Part shown: positions 7,878 through 12,707 of the stretch, piece after piece
How positions within the stretch are numbered: the stretch's first letter is position 1
How the letters are laid out: each line of letters begins with the position of its first letter
Assembly (NCBI GenBank): GCA_003645495.1
Contig: QNFK01000012.1
Location: 1-14,213, forward strand
DNA from: Gammaproteobacteria bacterium
GTDB taxonomy: Bacteria; Pseudomonadota; Gammaproteobacteria; Steroidobacterales; Woeseiaceae
DNA: 14,213 bases
Direction: 5' to 3'
The notes under the pieces: generated by a model
Seen by the model: the letters and a program-made list of their open reading frames with translations, nothing else
Databases searched by the model: none
Told to the model about the DNA's origin: nothing
Translations under genes and position numbers: made by a program

Positions 7878-8534
7878 ATGATGAATGCAGAACAAGCACT
7901 TGAACATCTTCGCGAGGGAAACCTTCGGTACACGCTGGGCCTGTGTCGACGCGACACAAGCCTGAGCCATTTACATCGGGCGGAGACGGTAAAGGAACAA
8001 ATTCCCTTCGCGATTATTCTGGGTTGTTCCGACTCGCGGGTTCCGGTCGAAATCGTTTTTGACCAGGGATTAGGCGACCTTTTTGTCATCCGTGTTGCCG
8101 GAAACGTTGTTGCGCCGTCGCAGGTTGCCAGTGCCGAGTTCGCCGCGGTGCAGTTCGGTACGCGACTAATTGTGGTTCTGGGTCATTCTCGATGTGCTGC
8201 CGTTCTGGCTACCCTGGAAGAGCTGCGGCAACCCAAGGGGATCGGTAAGCGGAGCCCACATTCCATCATTGATCGGGTCCGGCCATCTGTCGAGCCGTTG
8301 CTGAAAACCGGGCTAAAACATGACTTTGATGCGCTCGTGCAACGCGCGGTCCGGGCCAACATCGATGCGTCGGTGAGTCAGCTGCGGCATGGTTCCAGCC
8401 TTCTTGGGCAATTGATCCAAAATGAGGGCCTTCTTGTCATCGGTGCCGAATACTCGATCGAGACCGGACAGGTCGAACTGTTCGACGATGCCTCGGGTGT
8501 CGGTCCGCCCAGAGTCCATTCGCAATCGATGTAA
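7878..8534 (+). CDS. Beta-class carbonic anhydrase
   Basis: 218 residues from ATG 7878, with AGG eight bases upstream; the next ATG at 7881 is the alternative. Catalyses CO2 + H2O to HCO3- + H+ in the cytoplasm. Zinc ligands and catalytic pair are visible: CSDSRVP (Cys50, Asp52, Arg54) and GHSRC (His103, Cys106). IRVAGN (residues 71-76) and the C-terminal LIQNEGLLVIGAEYSIETGQV are also typical of the family. No signal peptide is present and the length is normal. It lies 218 bp after the SLC13 permease on the same strand and may have its own promoter. Next to a Na+/H+ antiporter and a Na+-coupled anion carrier, a role in bicarbonate supply or cytoplasmic pH buffering is plausible; this is inferred from neighbourhood only. 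Confidence 0.92.
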   Translation: MMNAEQALEHLREGNLRYTLGLCRRDTSLSHLHRAETVKEQIPFAIILGCSDSRVPVEIVFDQGLGDLFVIRVAGNVVAPSQVASAEFAAVQFGTRLIVVLGHSRCAAVLATLEELRQPKGIGKRSPHSIIDRVRPSVEPLLKTGLKHDFDALVQRAVRANIDASVSQLRHGSSLLGQLIQNEGLLVIGAEYSIETGQVELFDDASGVGPPRVHSQSM

Positions 8535-8553
8535 GCCATGTAAAAGGAGGGCC

Positions 8554-8655
8554 ATGGATTTGCCGCAGTCAGTCTTAGCGCTTACAAACCCCGGTTCCGA
8601 GAGAACGGCCTGGACAGGGCGTTCTTGCGCTTTGGAGGCTGCGCGAGGCATTTGA
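8554..8655 (+). CDS. Possible 33-residue ORF with strong Shine-Dalgarno
   Basis: An ATG at 8554 is preceded by AAAAGGAGGG ending three bases upstream, the best Shine-Dalgarno in this part of the window. It opens a 33-codon frame (MDLPQSVLALTNPGSERTAW, then a short tail ending ARGI). It starts 20 bp after the carbonic anhydrase stop on the same strand. No family is recognised and there is no membrane helix. A short inverted repeat (AGAACG ... CGTTCT, 8602-8625) lies inside the frame. It could be a genuine small protein, the start of a decayed gene, or a leader with a chance start signal. Confidence 0.3.
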   Translation: MDLPQSVLALTNPGSERTAWTGRSCALEAARGI

Positions 8656-8679
8656 AACGCCTCACAAATTCGTCAATTG
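8643..8679. terminator. Two adjacent hairpins between convergent genes
   Basis: GAGGC (8643-8647) with GCCTC (8657-8661), directly followed by CACAA ... TTGTG (8661-8679, 7 bp if one bulged A is allowed). They lie in the gap between the rightward carbonic anhydrase and the leftward regulator, where a bidirectional terminator is expected. There is no clear U-tract on either side, so the call is tentative. Confidence 0.3.
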
Positions 8680-8699
8680 TGATGGGAGGTACGCCGAAA

Positions 8700-9020
8700 C
8701 TAGGCTGATGCGCGACGAACCAGGCTTTTCCCAAGTATCATCGTCAATAGTGATCGTACCGTATCATGCGACTCGATCGGATGGCGTAGTGGTTTGTCCA
8801 TGTTAATGCGATATCGATTACGCCGCCCCTCGCGTTGCTTGCTTAGCACGTCGGCTTCTTCCAGGTGCTTGACGATGCGAATTGCCGCCCGCTCCGTGAT
8901 TCCTACCTTGTCCGCCACGTCTCTCATCCGAGCTGTCGGGTCCTCTGCGAGACACACCAACACGTGTGCGTAATTACTTAGGAATGTCCAGGGTCGATCT
9001 TTTTCGGGTGTTTTTGCCAT
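8700..9020 (-). CDS. Small winged-helix transcriptional regulator, copy 2 (paralogue of 3977-4333)
   Basis: 106 residues from ATG 9020, with GAG ending a few bases upstream. It closely matches the regulator coupled to nhaD: both share the pattern FLSN-AH, CLAE-P-ARMRDVA, VGITERAA-RIV-HLEEA, EGRRNRY and PLRHP-ES. Helices 2-3 and the recognition helix (ITERAAIRIVKHLEEADVL) and a basic wing (KQREGRRNRYRI) are evident. The C-terminus is shorter (SLLTMILGKSLVRRASA) and basic, unlike the acidic tail of copy 1, so partner or ligand specificity may differ. It is divergent from a universal stress protein gene across a 161-bp AT-rich gap and convergent with the carbonic anhydrase. It probably controls its own gene and the usp gene. 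The effector is unknown. Confidence 0.82.
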   Translation of the reverse strand: MAKTPEKDRPWTFLSNYAHVLVCLAEDPTARMRDVADKVGITERAAIRIVKHLEEADVLSKQREGRRNRYRINMDKPLRHPIESHDTVRSLLTMILGKSLVRRASA

Positions 9021-9181
9021 TGCTCGAAAGGTACGCTAACAGACGATATATCTCTACGGTTTCATTACTCCAAATTACTGATAAATAAGGTAGGATAGTA
9101 AAAACGTGTTATTATTATCCGGAATATGTTAGCATTAATCAGAAGTACTATGCAGAGGTGGAATCTCCGAGGGAGATAATT
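9021..9181. promoter_or_regulatory. AT-rich divergent control region between regulator 2 and usp
   Basis: 161 bp, markedly more AT-rich than the neighbouring genes, between divergent starts at 9020 (minus) and 9182 (plus). It holds several TA-rich runs, for example GATATATC near 9043 and TTATTATTAT near 9110, but no pair of boxes good enough to call a promoter. The plus-strand gene has a good ribosome-binding site (GAGGGAG). Control by the divergent winged-helix protein is likely from position alone. Confidence 0.45.
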
Positions 9182-10105
9182 ATGGAACGCTTCAAGAACA
9201 TATTATGTGTTGTAAATCCAGGCGAGAAGTCGTCTGCGGTGGTACAGCGTGCTATGGGTTTGGCTGCCAGACAAAAGACCAGCTTAACCCTCGCTCGGAT
9301 TGTCGAAGACACGTCTTCCACATTCAACGACCATGGACTCCACTTTGATGACGATCAACGACCCGAAACTCGGACGAAGTTCGAGACGGTGAGTAATCCT
9401 CTGGTTGAAAAAAGTGGGTTTGAAGGAAAGCCTGATTTTCTGGTGCTTCGCGGTATTCCTTTTGCAGAGATTGTTAAGCAGGTACGACGCGGCAAACACG
9501 ACTTGCTGATCAAGCCGGTCGAAGATTCGCATAACGGCCGGGCCCGGCTGCGAATTACTGACAAGCGTTTGTTGCGTGAGTGCCCATGCCCGGTCTGGTT
9601 GGTCAAGGCAACGGCGCACAACAAACCGGACCGAATTCTGGCTGCCTTGGATTCGCATCCGGGTGAATCAACGGCACAGCTCAATGACCTGATCCTCGAC
9701 TTATCGACCTCGGTTGCTGCCGAGGAACATACTGAGTTGCATGCGGTGTCCAGCTGGGGAGTACCAGGCGAACAAGCTATGCGTTCACGAGTTGGAACAA
9801 TTGCGATTCGCCGACTTCTTGCTGGCGTTCGCAGAACACATATGCAGTGGTTGCGGCGACTCACCAAACCGTACAGCAATCATGGTGAAAAATTCCACGT
9901 TCACCTGCTGAAAGGCAAGCCTAACGATGCCATCCTGGCTGAGGCCCGAAATGTGCAGCCCGACCTCATTGTCATGGGTACAACCGGACGTGTTGGAATT
10001 ACAGATTTTTTCCTAGGCTCTGCGCCAGAGCGGATTCTATCCCAGCTCGATTGTTCGGTGCTGGTGGTTAAGCCAAAGGGATTCGAAAGTACCGTTGGAG
10101 CATAG
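9182..10105 (+). CDS. Tandem-domain universal stress protein (UspE-like), copy 1
   Basis: 307 residues from ATG 9182, chosen for the GAGGGAG ribosome-binding site; a start at 9158 would lack one. Two UspA-type alpha/beta domains cover about 3-143 and 150-298. Domain 1 starts FKNILCVVNPGEKS and ends CPCPVWLVKA. Domain 2 starts RILAALDSHPGES and ends with the nucleotide-binding pattern GTTGRVGITDFFLGS (residues 266-280, fitting G-x2-G-x9-G-S), then CSVLVVKPKGFES. The C-terminal domain is therefore likely to bind ATP, while domain 1 lacks the motif. UspE-type proteins are cytoplasmic stress and energy-limitation factors. It pairs with a second copy at 12704-13669 but is clearly diverged from it. 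Divergent from winged-helix regulator 2; a terminator-like structure follows. Confidence 0.88.
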   Translation: MERFKNILCVVNPGEKSSAVVQRAMGLAARQKTSLTLARIVEDTSSTFNDHGLHFDDDQRPETRTKFETVSNPLVEKSGFEGKPDFLVLRGIPFAEIVKQVRRGKHDLLIKPVEDSHNGRARLRITDKRLLRECPCPVWLVKATAHNKPDRILAALDSHPGESTAQLNDLILDLSTSVAAEEHTELHAVSSWGVPGEQAMRSRVGTIAIRRLLAGVRRTHMQWLRRLTKPYSNHGEKFHVHLLKGKPNDAILAEARNVQPDLIVMGTTGRVGITDFFLGSAPERILSQLDCSVLVVKPKGFESTVGA

Positions 10106-10145
10106 AGGCAAGTGATACGCAAGATTACGATTTTCAAGGCAATAA

Positions 10146-10190
10146 GACGAACAGCGGGTCAGATACCCGTTGTCGCCTGCTGTCGTTTTT
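10146..10190 (+). terminator. Likely Rho-independent terminator after usp copy 1
   Basis: ACAGCGGGT (10151-10159), loop CAGAT and ACCCGTTGT (10165-10173) form a 9-bp stem with one G-U. An alternative outer stem pairs CGA-CAGC (10148-10155) with GCTG-TCG (10179-10185), directly before TTTTT (10186-10190). It lies 40 bp after the usp stop, where a terminator is expected. Confidence 0.6.
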
Positions 10191-10601
10191 AACACCTATA
10201 CTGATTTGTTGTCCAACCACCGTGCAATAGGGACGTGCGTTGGTTTGTAATGGCCGGACCGCTCGCTCTCTCCACAGAGCAGGATGTCGCTTGCGTCGAC
10301 CTGATCGGTCATACGGCACGTCTCGCCCAACCCACCAACGACTGCAAATCTAATATCTATCTCGACAGATTGGTCGTTGGCGGGAAGGGCATTTTGCAGG
10401 GCGCAGGCCGAGGTAACGATTCGACCGCGAACAGATCGATTTTGGCGGGGATTAGCATCATGACAAGTAATTATGGGGCCGGTAAGTCAAACGCAACGCA
10501 GCTGACGTGTCCTCGCTTTCTCATCCTTCCGTCGATTTCTGTTTTGCAAGTTGCCATGGGTAAACCTGGGACGGCAGGCAGTCAGAAATTTTTCAGGAGC
10601 A
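10191..10601. other. Non-coding or decayed 410-bp region containing a large hairpin
   Basis: No protein is recognised. A 124-codon plus-strand frame crosses this region, but its product has no family-like features and its start signals are poor, so it is not annotated. The main visible structure is the long imperfect inverted repeat at 10325-10390, listed separately. The region could hold the promoter of the ccmE micro-operon, a structured RNA, or the remains of a lost gene. Confidence 0.4.
10325..10390. repeat. 66-nt imperfect inverted repeat / hairpin
   Basis: Two 18-nt arms (10325-10342 and 10373-10390) are complementary at 15 of 18 positions: GCCC/GGGC at the base, a symmetrical AA/AA internal loop, then a 12-bp stretch CCCACCAACGAC with GTCGTTGGCGGG carrying one mismatch. 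Inside, CAAATCT (10345-10351) can pair with AGATTG (10367-10372) with one bulge, leaving a 15-nt terminal loop. No T-run follows, so it is not an ordinary terminator. It could be a structured leader or small RNA, or a palindromic repeat element. Only one copy was noticed in the window. Confidence 0.55.
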
Positions 10602-10709
10602 ATGGATGAGGGTGACCAGGAGCGCCTTGAGCCGGAAACGAAAATAATGGATACAACGACGCAACCGCAGCACTGGCAAGACCCGAAAAAGGCGATGGAA
10701 GAGCAATGA
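10602..10709 (+). CDS. 35-residue ORF overlapping the ccmE start
   Basis: ATG 10602 follows AGGAG by only two bases and opens a 35-codon frame (MDEGDQERLEPETKIMDTTT, then a Gln- and Lys-rich tail ending KKAMEEQ). Its TGA overlaps the ATG of ccmE (ATGA), an arrangement typical of translational coupling. The product is hydrophilic and acidic with no membrane segment, so it is not CcmD, the small membrane protein that normally precedes CcmE. No family is recognised. It may be a small protein or a coupling leader peptide. Confidence 0.35.
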   Translation: MDEGDQERLEPETKIMDTTTQPQHWQDPKKAMEEQ

Positions 10710-11200
10710 CACCACGTCGCCAACGTATGCTTGCTGTCGGCCTGGTTGTTGTCGGTATATCGATCACAACTGCGCTAACGGTAATAGCATTCCGCGACAG
10801 CATGATGTTCTACATCGAATTGTCTGACGTAACGGCGGGGAATGTGCCAAGTGAGCGTGATTTTCGAGTCGGTGGTCTCGTGACACCGGGGAGCGCACAG
10901 CGAACACCGGGTGATCTGACTGTCACATTTACGCTGCATGATATGCAGCACAATCTTGATGTGCGTCATACCGGAATTCTGCCGGATTTATTCCGTGAAG
11001 GGCAGGGTATTGTTGCGCACGGCAGGCTTGACGAAACTGGTATGTTCGTGGCGCACACCGTGCTGGCCAAGCACGATGAAAACTACATGCCACCGGAAGT
11101 TGCCGATACGCTCGCGGAACAGGGCTACCGGCTCGAGCAGACGCCATTACGCATCTGGATTAACTCGAAGGGAGAAGACTATGTTGAAGCACGGCAGTGA
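10706..11200 (+). CDS. ccmE: Cytochrome c maturation haem chaperone CcmE
   Basis: 164 residues. A basic N-terminus (MTPRRQRM) and one membrane anchor (about 8-29) precede a periplasmic beta-barrel (OB-fold) domain with RVGGLVTPGSAQR and the diagnostic VRHTGILPDLFREGQGIVAHG. The haem-attachment motif is intact: LAKHDENYMPPEV, with His123 as the covalent haem ligand position and Tyr127 as the axial ligand position. CcmE carries haem from CcmC/D to the CcmF/H ligation complex. The length is normal, although the C-terminus carries about 30 residues after the motif that are not clearly conserved. No other ccm gene is present in the window, so this is an orphan or additional copy rather than part of a ccmABCDEFGH operon. 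Start overlaps an upstream 35-codon ORF and the 3' end overlaps a membrane micro-ORF. Confidence 0.9.
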   Translation: MTPRRQRMLAVGLVVVGISITTALTVIAFRDSMMFYIELSDVTAGNVPSERDFRVGGLVTPGSAQRTPGDLTVTFTLHDMQHNLDVRHTGILPDLFREGQGIVAHGRLDETGMFVAHTVLAKHDENYMPPEVADTLAEQGYRLEQTPLRIWINSKGEDYVEARQ

Positions 11201-11330
11201 ATCGCATGCCGATGTCAGCGGGGGATCGCCTCACGGGCCGTCTCGCATATGGCTCGGGATTATCATAGTAATGAACATACTCATTATTGGCGGTCTGTCT
11301 TACAACCTGACTCGTACATTTTTTGCCTGA
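11181..11330 (+). CDS. 49-residue single-pass membrane protein overlapping ccmE
   Basis: ATG 11181 lies inside the last codons of ccmE (20-bp overlap) behind a good GGGAGA ribosome-binding site. The product has a polar, His- and Ser-rich N-terminus (MLKHGSESHADVSGGSPHGP) and one clear transmembrane helix at about 23-44 (IWLGIIIVMNILIIGGLSYN), then a short tail TRTFFA. No family is recognised. The histidines could bind metal or haem, but that is speculation. The overlap with ccmE suggests a partner in cytochrome or haem handling at the inner membrane. Confidence 0.6.
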   Translation: MLKHGSESHADVSGGSPHGPSRIWLGIIIVMNILIIGGLSYNLTRTFFA

Positions 11331-11608
11331 GCAGCCAGCGTCAGTCAATGTTGGCTCGCACCTGCGGTGAGTACCCGGCATTCGCTGGAGTTGGGAAGAC
11401 CGCCAACAGACGACAGGACCCGGAATATCTGAATCGTTCAATTACGGGCTGCGTCAGGCGTGTGCTCATGTTAGCGAGTGTCGATAACCTGGATCACTGC
11501 AACCCGCACCGCCGAAATAGTCAGGCGTGCCTATGTTATGAAATTCATTTGCGACATCCAATGACGGTTGCTTGATGGCGAGCGTCCAGGTTAGGCAAAC
11601 CACATATT
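11331..11608. other. Intergenic stretch with a short direct repeat
   Basis: About 278 bp without a supportable gene. GTCAGGCGTG occurs at 11453-11462 and 11520-11529, each followed within a few bases by ATGTTA (11468-11473, 11533-11538). The genes on either side converge here, yet no convincing terminator is seen. Confidence 0.35.
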
Positions 11609-11797
11609 TTACGATTCAGGCCCAGACAAGAGCCAAAGGATTGCAGCGACTGCGAAGCAAAAAATGCCAAGTTTCCCGTGCGAAATCTGTACGTTTTCGG
11701 AGTCCGCTTTGAACGCTGCGTAGAAATAACCGCATGCAAGCAGCAGAAAGAACCACGGCCCAAAAATAAATCCGATTAGATTGTCCGTGATAGTCAC
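11609..11797 (-). CDS. Small two-helix membrane protein, unrecognised
   Basis: 62 residues from a GTG at 11797 (AGGG lies close upstream). There are two hydrophobic helices, about 7-28 (LIGFIFGPWFFLLLACGYFY) and 43-58 (GIFCFAVAAILWLL), joined by a short charged loop AFKADSENVQISHGK. No family is recognised. It starts 15 bp after the stop of another small ORF on the same strand (11813-11983), so the two probably form one transcript. The composition is protein-like and the membrane topology coherent, which supports a real gene; the non-ATG start and short spacing keep confidence moderate. Confidence 0.5.
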   Translation of the reverse strand: MTITDNLIGFIFGPWFFLLLACGYFYAAFKADSENVQISHGKLGIFCFAVAAILWLLSGPES

Positions 11798-11812
11798 GAC
11801 CCTGCTTCGCGT

Positions 11813-11983
11813 TTACGCTGCAAAAAAATCCTGGCCTGATATTCCTTCCGTAGCGTTGGCTTTGGTGGATTCGACATGAGCGCGTACCTTTGCTGCAGCC
11901 GTCCATTGTTCGTGATGTATCTCCAAAACAATACGCGGGTCATTCTTGTCGGTTACGGCAATCATTTTCAAGTTGCCAGGCAT
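11813..11983 (-). CDS. Small soluble protein of 56 residues, unrecognised
   Basis: From ATG 11983 (or ATG 11965, giving 50 residues) the frame encodes a protein-like sequence: MPGNLKMIAVTDKNDPRIVL, then EIHHEQWTAAAKVRAHVEST, ending GQDFFAA. It predicts a short beta-strand and an amphipathic helix, with no membrane segment or signal peptide. Six further in-frame codons upstream also read as plausible protein but offer only a TTG start. The Shine-Dalgarno is poor for both ATGs. It lies just behind a palindromic promoter-like element and 15 bp before a small membrane protein gene. No family is recognised; I saw no feature that would identify it as a toxin or antitoxin. Confidence 0.45.
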   Translation of the reverse strand: MPGNLKMIAVTDKNDPRIVLEIHHEQWTAAAKVRAHVESTKANATEGISGQDFFAA

Positions 11984-11996
11984 TGGGAGCAATTCT

Positions 11997-12026
11997 AGCT
12001 GATAATCAGCTCCCCGCCCTAGTCAA
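11997..12026 (-). promoter_or_regulatory. Palindromic operator overlapping a minus-strand promoter
   Basis: AGCTGATAATCAGCT (11997-12011) is a perfect 15-bp palindrome (7-bp arms, one central base). Read on the minus strand, TTGACT (12026-12021) and TATCAG (12004-11999) are spaced 16 bp apart and form a moderate promoter whose -10 lies within the palindrome. Transcription would start only about 10 nt before the ATG at 11983. This fits a repressor-blocked promoter for the small-ORF pair. Confidence 0.4.
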
Positions 12027-12275
12027 TCGATTCAAAATAGGGGTGTTGATTTCTACAAAAATAGTCACGTCGCTTTTGCGTTTTGAATGTAATCCGGACA
12101 GGTCCAGTGCCGAACATCAATGCCAAACCGTCAGGCCGATGTTCTCTTCCGGAAAACATAGATGGGCTTCGATTCGTATTTGTAAAAACGCCGGTTCATC
12201 CGACGTTATTGCATAGGTATTTGTCCAGATTTCGGGGCTATCCGAGATCTCGTACTATCTTCCTGTGGAAGGAAC
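12027..12275. other. Intergenic upstream of the MarR-like gene
   Basis: Roughly 250 bp, AT-rich near 12030-12095, between divergent units. It should contain the promoter of the MarR-usp operon, but no convincing -35/-10 pair is visible; TGTAAT at 12088-12093 lacks a matching -35. No gene is supported here. Confidence 0.4.
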
Positions 12276-12380
12276 ATGGTAACTCTCAGGCAACGAGCCG
12301 ATGTGCGCATGCAGCTCAATGCGATTCAATTGCAGGAAATTGGCGATTTCATCGCTTTGTTGGAAATTCTGGTCAAATAG
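12276..12380 (+). pseudogene. N-terminal part of the MarR-like gene, ended by an in-frame TAG
   Basis: ATG 12276 follows AAGGA by three bases and encodes 34 residues (MVTLRQRADVRMQLNAIQLQ, then a helix ending ALLEILVK) before TAG at 12378-12380. The following codon, GTG 12381, continues in the same frame into the MarR-like wing-helix region. Joined, the two parts give a protein of about 143 codons, the usual MarR length, with the N-terminal helix that a MarR dimer needs. The simplest reading is one gene broken by a nonsense mutation; readthrough or reinitiation at the adjacent GTG could still give product. Confidence 0.55.
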
Positions 12381-12707
12381 GTGGGTGGCGGCCTCACGAC
12401 TAATCAGCTGCTAATTCTTGCGGTGGTGTGGGAGGCAGATATCAAGGGAATTTCGTTGGTTGTTTCCGACATCGCTGGTCTCTGCAATTTACCGAGTTCG
12501 ACAGCGTCGAGTACGATAGCGCGGCTTGGCGATTTTACGACGGATGGTATGGGACTTATTTCGCTGCAAACGGACCGGTTGGACAGACGGAAGAAGCTCG
12601 TCCGCCCGTCAAGACAGTTAGCGAAGTTGGCTCGATCTATAGCACAGGGCCATACCGCGTACCTGGAGAGGACGAATCGAGCCGCTGATCGCAGGAACAA
12701 AGGATGA
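12381..12707 (+). CDS. MarR-like winged-helix regulator (N-terminally truncated by preceding TAG)
   Basis: 108 residues from GTG 12381, directly abutting an in-frame TAG. The MarR pattern is visible: LTTNQLLILAVVWEADIKG, recognition-helix region LPSSTASSTIARLGD, and the wing signature GLISLQTDRLDRRKKLV followed by a C-terminal helix. No ribosome-binding site precedes the GTG, so independent initiation is doubtful; it is more naturally the main part of a gene that began at ATG 12276. Its TGA overlaps the ATG of the downstream usp gene (ATGA), showing that regulator and stress protein evolved as one translationally coupled unit. It would be expected to autoregulate the operon, provided functional protein is still made. 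The effector is unknown. Confidence 0.65.
   Translation: MGGGLTTNQLLILAVVWEADIKGISLVVSDIAGLCNLPSSTASSTIARLGDFTTDGMGLISLQTDRLDRRKKLVRPSRQLAKLARSIAQGHTAYLERTNRAADRRNKG

Noticed and set aside
8602..8625. Inverted repeat AGAACG...CGTTCT as terminator of carbonic anhydrase
   Set aside because: Internal G-G mismatch and no following T-run; kept only as a remark in the small ORF entry.
10235..10609. 124-codon open frame between usp copy 1 and ccmE
   Set aside because: No protein-like domain, weak start, and it runs through a large hairpin; most likely a chance open frame.
10602..10709. Reading the 35-codon ORF before ccmE as CcmD
   Set aside because: CcmD has a transmembrane helix; this product is entirely hydrophilic.
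11249..11575. 108-codon plus-strand frame after the 49-residue membrane protein
   Set aside because: Overlaps the better supported small gene in another frame and shows no coherent protein features.
11616..11906. 96-codon minus-strand frame overlapping the small-ORF pair
   Set aside because: Residue composition is shadow-like (many Arg, Cys, Ser runs); the two frames reported at 11609-11797 and 11813-11983 read better as proteins and fit a promoter.
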